Shown one piece after another: positions 33,983 to 45,748 of a stretch of 64,000 nucleotides of DNA. The stretch covers positions 5,830,501 to 5,894,500 of the forward strand of contig OZ020618.1 of NCBI GenBank assembly GCA_963971575.1, in the 5' to 3' direction. The stretch's first letter is position 1. Every line of letters begins with the position of its first letter. Made by a program: the position numbers and the translations under genes. Source of the DNA: Liopterus haemorrhoidalis (Eukaryota; Arthropoda; Insecta; Coleoptera; Dytiscidae). The notes under the pieces are model-generated. The model made no database searches, was not told where the DNA came from, and saw nothing but the letters and a program-made list of their open reading frames with translations.

Positions 33983-34207
33983 TTATATTTATTTGTATTG
34001 AGAGAAACAAAAACAACTATTTTTTTGAGTGGGTTTAATTAGTATATATATATATCTAATATCAAGGAAGTGGAAATCCGTCATATCTATTACTGATAAT
34101 TTTTGTATTTCATAATTATGACAAAAAAAATATTTTTTTCTCATTTATATTTATTTATTTATTATTATTATATGAGGGTTAACAATATTTGTACCTACAT
34201 TATGGTA

Positions 34208-34403
34208 TATATAACCTGTTTTATTTTGTTTAAGCGAAACTAGATTTTGGATTCTGGTAATTTTTACGCATTGGCATTAAGTGAGGCTTTCGATCATTAT
34301 GTATAGCAAAAGCCTACTTCAAATCTTAAAAAAGAGCTAATGTCAACTTAGCAAAATGAAAATTCCAGTTAGTTCCGCTTAAACGTTTGGATTAGCCATA
34401 GGT
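34208..34403. mobile_element. MITE with AAGCGGAACTA ends (short copy)
   Basis: Left TTTAAGCGAAACTAGATTTT and right AGTTAGTTCCGCTTAAACG face each other. The interior contains GAGGCTTTCGATCATTATGT, shared with 50100-50262. The outermost bases are eroded, so the ends are approximate. Confidence 0.65.
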
Positions 34404-34445
34404 ATTATTATTTATAAATTGTCTATATGGACATATCGATTCAAG

Positions 34446-34592
34446 GTAAGTTCATCGAAAATCAATTCATCGAAATCAAATTCATTGAAAAACAATTCAT
34501 CGAAAACGAGTTCATCGAAAACGAGTTCATCGAAAGCAAATTCATCGAAAATAAATTCTTCGAATGATCAATTCATCGAATCGTCAATTCAT
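34446..34592 (+). repeat. 15-bp tandem repeat, about ten units
   Basis: Units of TTCATCGAAAACAAA with small changes (TTCATCGAAAACGAG, TTCATCGAAAGCAAA). The unit length is a multiple of three, so one frame stays open with Ser-Ser-Lys repeats; there is no sign that it is a gene. Confidence 0.85.
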
Positions 34593-34767
34593 CGGAAAAA
34601 AATATTTAGTAAATATTTGAGAGGAATGCCGAGGGGATCGGAAAGCCAAAAAATAGTGGTCAATAAAAGTTGACAGACTACACTTATTAAATAACTATCA
34701 TACTTGGTCTGTTATATTGGCCTTTATATATAAACATGTCTAATAATAATTATAATAAATAATACAG

Positions 34768-34855
34768 TAATCCCCCGAGATACGTAATTAATGCGGACCG
34801 TAGACTTTTGGGTAATTTGAATTTTACGTAAGTCGAATTGGAATTATTATAAAGG
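34768..34855 (+). mobile_element. pogo/Tigger-like transposon end
   Basis: CAGTAATCCCCCGAGATACG and the following CGTAAGTCGAATT resemble the terminal sequence of Tigger/pogo elements. The partner end was not found, so this is a fragment. Confidence 0.45.
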
Positions 34856-35074
34856 AACAAAAGAAATATAAACTAAATAAATACGTATATAAAAGAAACA
34901 AGACAAATATAAACTGAAATTCATTTACATATACTATTCTATATGTATATACATACAAATACAAAATAATTCTTTGTAAAATTGTATGTTACTCAAAATT
35001 ACGCGCCTGTTATACATATAACTTTTACAAAAAATTATTAGTATTTTCATTTTTAATTATTTTTACGATTTAAA

Positions 35075-35470
35075 TAAATTTTTTGGATTTAAAAAATGCA
35101 AAAAGGTGATCACAGCGCTCCTACAGTCGGTTTTTTCCATTTTTCAGGAGTTTCATTTTCATTACTTATTCACTTGTATTTGATATTTGACCGAAGTCGA
35201 AAAATCTTATTTCTAGCTGAGTTAAGGTTCTAGCTATACCTTCGCCCGAGAAGCTCGGACCACCCGTTAACGTGTTCTAAACGAGTTGTATATATACTAA
35301 GCGACACGAGAACTATGGCAGCATGAGAGTTATGAAATTAAAGATACTTTATTTAATTATACTAAAAACTCTTAATATGTTTCTAAAAAATTATATATAT
35401 TTCTTAATAAATAATATAAAAAACAGATTTCTGTAGTTTTATTTTTTTGATTATATACACTTAAGTTTCA
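35075..35470 (+). repeat. Dispersed repeat R, copy 2
   Basis: See 6090-6555. It contains AAAAAGGTGATCACAGCGCT, CTACAGTCGGTTTTTTCC, GGTTCTAGCTATACCTTCGC and GAGAGTTATGAAATT. Downstream (35520-35640 and 35745-35865) are pieces of the tRNA-module repeat family (TCTGATCAAAAATTC...CCGGTTCACATTAATG). Confidence 0.6.
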
Positions 35471-36319
35471 AGTAAATTATTTGTACAATACAAAAAATTC
35501 CATGATTATTAAAAAAATAATCTGATCAAAAATTCGTATTGTACTACTCCGGTTCACATTAATGTGCATTGCGCAGATTTTGAGATTAACCCCCCTGGAT
35601 TATAGAGTGGGACAAGAGTATATTTTAACAAAAATATTTGACAATGGTGTTAAAATAATGAAATTTATAGCTAGCCAGTTCTAGTCAGTCAGATAAATAT
35701 TATAAGTACGGTGTTGCAAAAAAGTCGGTAACTTAAATAATTATCAGATCAAACATTCCTGTGGTACTGTTCCGGTTCACATTAATGTGCATTACTCAGA
35801 TTTTTATATTAAACCCTTTGGTTTGAAGGGTATGGGAAAATGTTTTTTAGCAAAAATCGTAAATTATAAATGCATTATGTGTCAAACTGTAAATTCATAA
35901 TGCTATTCAGATTGCAACAAGTGTAAAAAAATGGACGCGCATGCATGCCTACCCCGAAAAATTAACGTCGTTTGAAACTGTTAAGTTTTTATTCAAGTTT
36001 GACTCTCAGCAATGATGACCATTTGCGCCTCACACAGCTCTTTATAACGAAAATATTATTTATGTTAGAATAAATAAAGCAATATTTAATAGTATTTTAA
36101 ATTGTTGTAGATTATAATCAGCTGATCGTTCGGTAGCCATCTTGTCAGTTCTGAAGTTTCGCATTGATACTACCTATGAATTTCTGTGTTTTTTAATTAA
36201 ATTTATTAATGGCTTTATTACATGCAGATGATTACAACCCTCGCCTATGAATCGGGTGGTAAACTTTCTTGTGAAATAGAGCCTTCGTTATGTTTGTTAA
36301 ATAGAATGTTATTTTTGAA

Positions 36320-36695
36320 TTTTAAAAATGCAAAAAGGTGATCACAGCACTTCTACAGTCGGTTTTTTCCATTTTCAGGAGTTTTAACTTGCTTTAGTTT
36401 AATTCACTGTATTGATATCTGACCGAAGTCAACTGCTTATTTCTGGCTGAGTTGAGGTTCTAGCCATACCTACGCCCGAGAAGCTACGGACCACCCGTAA
36501 ACTTTTATTACACGAATCGTATATATACTGAATGACATTAAAGCTATGGCAGCGTGAGAGTTATGAAAATCGAGATATTTAACTTAATTATACTAAAAAC
36601 TGCTTTTATATTTATAAAAAATTATAAATGCTTCTTATTAAGCAATATAAAAGCTAGATTTCTGTAGATTTATTTTCTTTATTATATACAAATAA
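36320..36695 (+). repeat. Dispersed repeat R, copy 3
   Basis: Same landmarks as the copy at 35075: AAAAAGGTGATCACAGCACT, CTACAGTCGGTTTTTTCC, GAGGTTCTAGCCATACCTAC and GAGAGTTATGAAAAT. Direct orientation, 1.25 kb downstream. Confidence 0.6.
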
Positions 36696-36699
36696 GTAT

Positions 36700-37512
36700 T
36701 AAATAATACTTAAAAGTTGTAAATATTAAAAAAGAAAATACAGTAGCATAAGTTTATTTTAATTTTATACTTTTTTGGGTAATAAAAATGACACTTAGCT
36801 CTTAATTTTAATTAAAGGCGGTATCTTTGAGAATGGAAGAAATGTATCAAAGTGATAAATCAGCTTTTCTAATTTTAGATTAACCTTGATTTGAAACTAA
36901 TTATATAGACACGGTCGATGATTCTAAAAATGTTCTTATTTATTATAAAAAAAATATATAATTTTATTTATTTGCAATAACTTGCATCGTATGAACTCGT
37001 AAATAATCGTGTGTTCTCGTATTAGCATAAGAAACAACAAACATGGTGGTATCTGTCAGAATATCAGAAATTAGATGAATAAAATGTAATAAATAATAAG
37101 ATCTAAATAATAATTAAGTGTTAGTTTGTTATGTAATGAATAAGTGAAGTGTGTTTTTGTTTAATATTACTTTAACTTTAATTGTAATTTTATATTAATA
37201 TTATTTGTACATCGAAAAATATACATGCTTTCATTCAAGTTTGGTACGTTAATCGAGTTTTTTTTTTTAAATTAATTTAACTGTTAAATTTAATTTAAAA
37301 CTAAAGTACTTATACATTTAATTCTATTTCCCTTAATTGTATCAAGGTTAAAAAGTTCCACCTCTTTATTAGACTTGTTTGTTCATAAATTAGTGAACAA
37401 ACAGTCAAGATAATAAATTTTAGTAAATAAGTGAAGTTTAAACAACTTTGTAATACATTTATTTAATCTAGATTAGTCGTATGAGTAATGTTGAACGTGA
37501 CAATAAAGAAAA
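36700..37512 (+). other. RalGPS 5' flank and leader
   Basis: AT-rich, no obvious TATA/Inr pair that I can defend. A short upstream frame begins at the ATG near 37044 (MVVSVRISEIR, stop). An in-frame TAA at 37504-37506 directly precedes the first RalGPS ATG, so the coding start cannot be extended within this exon. Confidence 0.4.
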
Positions 37513-37581
37513 ATGATGCGATATTCAGAAATACCAAGAGATATCTCCGCTGACAGTTTGTTACAACGAAGATTATCAAAT
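37513..37581 (+). CDS. Ralgps: RalGPS coding exon 1
   Basis: Two adjacent ATGs (37513, 37516) start [20 protein letters not shown]. Donor AAT|GTAAAT. Residues 1-23, not conserved in vertebrates. This is the least certain exon, but it is in phase with exon 2 and has an in-frame stop just upstream. Confidence 0.7.
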
Positions 37582-40500
37582 GTAAATATCAAAATTCTTT
37601 TATTACATTATTTATTACTTAATTATTATTTTGGGGGTTGATTTGATAGGTTGGTGATGATGGAGTTGCGACTGGGAAGATGTCAGAGCTATCGGGAAGA
37701 AAATCAAACGACAAACATGAAATTTCTGGGGAGAAGTACAAAAAAATATCAAGCGGGCCTGGACCACCCATTTCATACTACAACTACGGGTAAGAATTGT
37801 AACGAGTAGAATTTTTTTAGTTATAATAGGTACACAACCCCTAAGGGACAGCAGAGAAGTTAAGTTGTTGTTATTAATTACACTGAAACTTCAACTTTCC
37901 TTTAAATTATATTTTTATAGTAATACTAGATGTAACATTACGGTTTGGTAAGCAGCCTTCATCAGTAGCAAGTGACAAATATTTAACGATTCCATTGTCG
38001 ACTACGCACATGTTCTGTTGCGTCTACAAACAAATGAAAAATTAATTTGGGAAAATTTTTAATATCTAAACCTTCAAAACACAATTTAATATTTATAGTA
38101 AGGTCTTTTCTTTTTGCCATATTAAAGTGGGCTGATTTATGTTTCCACCGGCCCTGGAGAATGAAAATATTTTGTCCCCCACCCTGTTTCCCAGAGGGGT
38201 TAACTAAAAATCGGACAAAATTCGCGATTATGTATATTGAATAGATTAACAGGAATTTTTACTCAGATTAGTTTTTTTGAAAAATATAGAATTTTTTGCG
38301 TCGTTGAAAAATAAATATTTAAAAAAAATGTGGTATTAAAAGATAGTTCTTAAGACGTAATATTAATTAAATTTACTTATTTTAACACGATTTTTATCAA
38401 AAATGTGCTAAAAACCTATAGCCCCACACTTTATTTTAATTCCTCAATTTATTCTGTTTTATCAAAAGAAAACTCTTAAGACGTATATTATGGAAAGAAA
38501 AATATTTTTAAAAATTTATTTCAACACGATTTTTGAAAAAATGCTAATAAACCCTAGTTCCACACTTTATAACCCAGGGGGGTTAAACTAAAAATCTGAA
38601 AAAATTCTGAGTAATGCACAATAATGTGAACCTAAATTGTACTACAAGAATTTTCGATCTGATAATTATTTCGAAAGTTATCTATTTTTTTACAACATCC
38701 TGCTCACAATATTTATCCGACTGACTGAAGAACTGGGTAGCTTAAATCTTGATGCGAGCACATCTCAAGTACGCTTGTAAGATGGATGTGTATTATTCTT
38801 TCAAAAGTTATCGAAATTTTGTTTTTAATACCCACAATTTATTATCTCTTAATAAATGCCTTCAAAACCCTGAAAAGTGTGAAAATTCACACTTCCCATC
38901 AATTTTTAAGCTTTTGTAGGTATGACCAAAAAACCCTTTTACCGTAATTTTGTCGTCTGTCTGTCTGTTCGGTAAAAATTGTAGCCAAACGGCTAAACCT
39001 AGAGAGTTGAAATTTGGCATGCTTATACAACACTTTGACCCGCACATAGGAAAAATACTAAAACATCTAAAAAATATATCCCTCTAAAAATATAAACAAA
39101 TATGTGCTCATCGGAAAAAAAAATATTTTTTTAAAATTCTGAGTAGGGTATCAAATGAAAGCCCGCAGTACGTGGATTAATGATCAAAATTTTATTTTTG
39201 CAAAATAAATTATTTTGATGAGATTATTGCAAAAATTGTTGAAAATAATTTTGTCCCACACCCTGTAACCCTGTGGTTTAAACTAAAAATCTGAAAAAAT
39301 TAATGTACATTGGTGTGAACCGGAGGAGTATAACAGGAATTTTTGATCAGATTATGTTTTCGGAAAATAACGCATTTTTTGTGTTTTTTGTTTGACGATG
39401 TACAAAAGTTATAGTTATATAACACACTATACTAGAAGGCGTACCCTGGTATAATGGTTTGCTTGCTCGCTTGCTACGCAGCAAACTTGGAGACAATTTT
39501 ATTTTTTGTTTTTTTTTTCTATTTTTATTTTGTTTAAATTTTGTCAAAATTCTAGTTATATTTTGGCAAATGTTGCATTTAATTTTTAAGAGCCTAAATT
39601 TCATAACCAGTTGGAATTGTCTATGTGCCATGTATACGAAACCCGAGGGGCGAAGCATATGACTTAAAACAACCAATGGATGCCATAGGCGCAATTTTCA
39701 AAATCTTAATGAACCTTGCTATATAAAAAAAATACTGCATATATTTAGAAACCTAAATAATGGTATTAGGTATTCGAATTAAAATTAACAAAAAAATATT
39801 TTAACATAAAATTTGTTTTTAAAGCTCTTCGATTAACAGACGATAAATTATTTTAAAAATATCGTTCATTTTTCCGTGATTACTACAAAGCCAAATTTGT
39901 CCTACACACTCAGCATGCCGCCTTCACTTATTATATACCTGCGAAACCCTGCAATGTGTGAAAATTCACACTTCACATCTATTTTTTATTGTTAAAATGA
40001 TTCATCTTATACTCATGTTCTATTCCCTGAAGTCACTTTTTTGTTATTGATCTTCCAAGTCGTGAGTAACAACTTTTTTGTTAGCTAACTGTATATGACA
40101 GATGTTTTATAATGCTTTATTTTTTGATCTAATTTTGTTGTTTATATCAGTTACTGTAAAAAATGAATTAAAAAGTTGTTTATGATAATTTTAAGGACAT
40201 TCAGATAATTTTTAGCAATACTCGTTTCTTAATATGCAAATACAAGGTGTCTCAAAAGAAATTTTATATTTATTTAGCTTACTGCGTGAACGCAACGTAT
40301 CCGAGGGGCGCGGGGGTTATGTCAATCGGTAGCCTGGTTCTTGGGAATTCAGTCGCTATGGAGCGTTTCTCGGGAGCAGACCGCGCGTTATGCGTGCGAG
40401 AGTTTTACAAAAACGGTGATTCGGCGACTGTAGCGCGTAGAAAATTCTGCAGTATTCGAGGTTTTCGCCACTTAAATGATGCGCCAAGCATTCCTCTCAT

Positions 40501-43500
40501 TCGACATTGGGTTAAAAAGTTTGAAGAGACTGGTACAAAGCTGGATAAATCAAAATCCGGGCGACCTAGGTCATCAAGAACGGTAGAAAACGTGGAGAAT
40601 GTTAATCAGTCTGTTCGTGACGACCCGAACCTTTAAATTCGGAAGCGCGCAAGTGCTTTAAATGTGCATAGATCATCATTACATCGCATTATGCACAAAG
40701 ACCTGAAGCTGCACCCCTACAAAATTCAATTGGTGCAAGAATTAAAGCCCCAAGATGCCAGTCAGAGGCTTAATTTCGTAAATCAGGTGATTGAGCGATT
40801 TTCAACGTTTACCAACATTTTGTTTTCGGATGAAGTTCATTTTCATCTTAATGGCCACGTAAATAAGCAGAACTGCCGCTACTGGAGTGCAACGAATCCG
40901 AAACGCAAACATCAGAAACCCCTACATTCGCCTAAAGTGACCGTATGGGCTGCGATGTCGGCGCGAGGAATTATCGGCCCTTACTTTTTTGAAGACGAAA
41001 CGGGGCGTGCAGTTACAGTGAATTCAGAGCGTTATGTGGAGATGTTAGACAACTTCTTGGTACCTGAACTGCAAAACTTTCCTGGCTATAACCAAAGAAC
41101 ATGGTTCCAAGAGGACGGAGCAACTTCACACACGTCCAATATGTCTCTGCCACGTGTTCGTGAAATTTTCTCAGGCAAATTGATCTCCCGGAGAGGTGAC
41201 ATAAATTGGCCTCCACGCAGTCCAGATTTAACCCCTATGGACTTTTTCCTATGGGGTTATCTTAAATCTAAAGTTTACGCCAATAAACCGACTTCACTGG
41301 CGCATTTGAAAGAAAATATCCGTCACGAAATGGCAGCCATCCCTGAGTCCACCTGCTGAGACGTCATAAGTAATTTTACTGTTCGATTAAATGAGTGCCG
41401 AGAACGCGAGGGTCTACATTTAGACGATATTATTTTTAAGAAATAAATCCCCAAAAAGTGTATTTTAATAATTAATAAACATTTTTTCTATATACGGCTT
41501 ACTTGTTTTTTAATCGATCCACTAAATATAAAATTTCTTTTGAGACACCTTGTATAATTAAAAATTCAGATAAAAACATTTTTAAAATTTACTTTGTCTC
41601 ACGATATTTTAATATCGTTATTATCTTAAGACGCGGGAATCGTTAATTACCGTTTTTGGTGGACCGATTATTGTATAACCTGTGGTGGGATTACGACTAA
41701 TATTTTGAATATCGGCCCTTATAATTAACTAGTATTTCTGTCTTTGGTAGATTTTCTTGTCGGACCGGTAGTTGTATGAAATCTAGGATTCTTCTTATCT
41801 GTAGGATGTTTATAAGGCAATAATAAAAATTACATATGTAGTATTTTTTTATTTGTTTATACAAATTTCGGACGTCACTGTAGTAAAAGTAAACATTTGC
41901 TGAACTTTCACTGATAATATTACTCTTAAAAATATTTCTATTGTTGAATTCCAAGAAAATTATATCATTCTTTTATTTAATTTCTCCTTAAATAATATTT
42001 TCTTTGTGTGACTCTGTTGAATAAGCACAATAATTTGATCACTGGAATGAAGTAGTATTTGGTATGTTAAAAAATTGATGTGAAGTGTGAATATTCACAC
42101 ATTTCAGGGTTTCGCAGGTATATAATAAGTGAAGACAGCATGCTGAGTGTGTAGGACAAATTTTACTTTGTAGTAACACGGCAAAATGAACGATATTTTT
42201 AAAATAATTTATCGTCTGTTAATCATATAATAAGACTGGTTATTAAATTTACGCTCTTAAAAATTAAATACAACATTTGTCAAAATATAACTAGAATTTT
42301 GACAAAATAATTTCAACATAATAAAAATGCAAAAAAAAAAACAGAAAAAGTAAAATTCACTCCGTACTCGAACTCGAAACCCTTCGTTTCCAGCGCATTT
42401 TAGCTTACGACACCAGTGCTCTAACCATTACGCTATCGCACGCCTTGCATGTGAGTGTCTTACATTGGTATAACTTTTGTAATTTGTGAACCAAAAACCA
42501 CAAAAAATGCTTTATTTTCCGAAAACATAATCTGATCAAAAATTCCAGTTGTACTATTTCGATTCACACCAATATACATTACTTAGAATTTTTTTAGATT
42601 TTTAGTTTAAACCATCTGGGCTACAGGGTGTGGGACAAAATTTTTTTTGCACAATTTTGGCAAAAATCGCATTAAAATAATTTATTTTGCAAAAATAAAA
42701 ATTTGATCGTTAATCCACGTACTAAGGGCTTTCATTTGATACCCTACTCAGAATTGTAAAAAAATATTTTTTTTTTCGATGAGCATATAATTGTTTATAT
42801 TTTTAGGGGGATATGTTTTTTAGATGTTTTAGTATTTTTCCTATGTGCGGGTCAAAGAGTTGTATAAGCATTCCAAATTTCAATTCTCTAGGTTTAGCCG
42901 TTTGGCTACAATTTTTACCGAACAGACAGACAGACAGACGAAAAAATGACGGTATAAGGGTTTTTTGGTCATACCTACAAAATCCTAAAAATGTAGGGGG
43001 TCTATTGAAAAAAAAAAGTTGCTAAGGGGGTCTAAGTAGAAAAAAGGTTGGGAATCCCTGATCTAAATGAAACAATGCATACAACAATAAAGACTTTTTT
43101 ATATTATGAACAATTTTTGTTATACCTTTTTCTATTAAGTCAATAATAAAGGAGATACTTAAAGATTTTGTCTTGAAAGTTTATAGAAGCTACTTGTGTT
43201 ATTTTAATTGTTATTTCTTTGTAGGTGTATGTACTCTTCATCAAGTCTGCCATCACATATAAAATCCCAGAGCCTTCCGAATCACAGCAGTCACAGTGCT
43301 GGGTACTTGTTAAATATACTCCAGGTCGCCCCCGAGGAGTTTGCTAGTCAATTAACTCTTCTTGATTTACCTGTTTTTATGGCCATCACACCTGATGAAC
43401 TCTCTTCTTGCGGATGGAACAAGAAAAATAAACTCACAGTTGCACCTAATGTTGTAGCCTTTACTCGTAGATTTAATCATGTAAGTAAATAATTAAAAAA

Positions 43501-45710
43501 ATATATTTTTTTTGTTAATAACACCGGTCAACAAAAAAAAAAAACTTTTTGAAAGCATCAGAAATAAAAATACGTTTTTCTAAATCAATTTTTTGCGCTG
43601 ATTTCAAATCTACTTTCAGTTTATTTCCAGCACGTCTGATTGTTGAGATATTTGAACTCGTGTTTTTGTACATTCCATGTTTCTCAGTATCCAGCTATAA
43701 TGTATTGTTTGATATCTATGCTGAACTGATTTGTTATTTCAAACACCACTAACGTATTTATGATCTTTTTAATCAATAGAAATCAATGCAAAGTTGTTAT
43801 CACACGAATCAATCAAAATCTCTGCGAGTATGACTTTCATCACGATAAAGCACCCAACAGTAATTAGCCATCATGCTTTCATTCCAAAATCCTTGATAAC
43901 GGGTTTCCATCACTTGAATATCTTGGTAAAAGCGTTCACCTTGTTCATCTCTCACGCAGCCCAAGTTTTCAGGAAAATGACATAAGACAACCCATTTTCT
44001 GAAACGAATCGAGTAGCCGTTGAACGCCATTTTCATATTCGGGCGATTTGTGATTTCCGAGAAAGTTCTCACAAACCTACACAAACGCTTTCCATGCTTT
44101 TTTTAATCAGGATTAAGTGATTCTTCAAAATGTTCGTCTTTCAAAACCGCTCGAATCTGAGGTCCGACGAAGATGCCTTCTTTAAGTTTCGCTGCACTAA
44201 TCTTGGGAAATTTTTTAACCAAGTATTGAAACCCCGCCGAATCAGTTTTGCTCATTGCTTTCACAAAGTTTTTCATTAAACCAAGCTTGATGTGTAGCAG
44301 CGTCAAGAAAATTTTACGTGGATCAACCAGCGGAATGTGGTGAATACTGCTTACACTGGGCTAGTATTCAGTTCTCAACATCCAATCATAGATAAAGAAG
44401 GAAATAGATGCGAAACTGCCGTTATATTTTTTGAAACCAAATTAGCGCTTTAGTTGTTGGGTTATGGAACTAAAATTGGTAGGGGAGGAAAGGGTTGGAT
44501 TTTCGCGGGTATTTCAAATGCTTCAGTGGGTATAGTTGTAAGCATAATTAAATGTTATTATTAAATTAAACAATTGTTATGATTTATTTTGTCTATTTTT
44601 AATATTATTAACGACAACAATATTAAAAATAGACAAAATAAATCATAACAATTGTATCATTTAATAATAACATTTAATTATGTTTACAATTAAGAACAAG
44701 CAGTTAGGAATTATACAGAAACAGAAAAACAATAACTAGCAGAAATAATTATTTATTAAGTAGACTAACATACAACATAATATTTACTAATACTTAATAT
44801 TTATGAACACTTCCATGGACAAGCCATCCAATTTTGGTTTTCCAATGTTCCTCATCCACGTTTTATACAATTCTGGAGCCACACGTGTCTTCGGATTTGG
44901 AAAGCGATATCTTGTAGGTTCACTACTATCACACCCCAAAACAAAGCATTTAACACCCATTTTCCTAATTAAACAATGAAATTACAAAATTACAGGAGAC
45001 GATTTTGACACTAATTACAGATTTTGACGTTAATGACAGAAGCCGTAACAGGCAACATCCTGTCATGCACGTATCTATAGCGACTGGGGCGCTATTCGTG
45101 TTGGGTTATGGAACGTAATATGGTTTTCGTTTTGCCATTAGAGTTTCACCCCCCTGCATCCAATCAAGTTTTATGTAGTGATCGTTAACTGCGCGGCTAT
45201 CCCACAAACAAAGGAAGCAGCAGAACTTTGTGAATTTGCGCTGAAAGTATATCTTATAGCTAAAATGACACACCGACATCTCAAGATCCAGACGTGCTGG
45301 AGAAAAACTAAGCACATATTTGGAATCAGCGTGAAAAACTACATATAGTACACCTAAAATTAAAGCTGATGCAAATTCATTGTTGACCAGTGTAATTTAA
45401 ATTATGAATTTTTAGGTAAGTTTCTGGACGGTGCAAGAGGTACTGAAAGGCATTACTGCAAAACAGAGATCTGAGACATTAGGACATTTTATAAGAATTG
45501 CTAAGAAACTTTATGATTTAAATAATTTACACTCATTATTTGCGATATTATCTGCTCTTCAAAGCGCTTCTATTTATAGGTAAGTCACACATTTAATCAA
45601 ATCACAATATTAGTGTTGTTTGAAACTGGTCAATTTACATATTACAATATTTATATATTTTTTAGGGTTTTGTAGGTATGACCAAAAAACCCTTATACCG
45701 TCATTTTGTC

Positions 45711-45748
<38 letters not shown>

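Noticed and set aside
34419..34673. Ser/Lys/Asn-rich frame
   Set aside because: Created by a 15-bp tandem repeat; no support as a gene.
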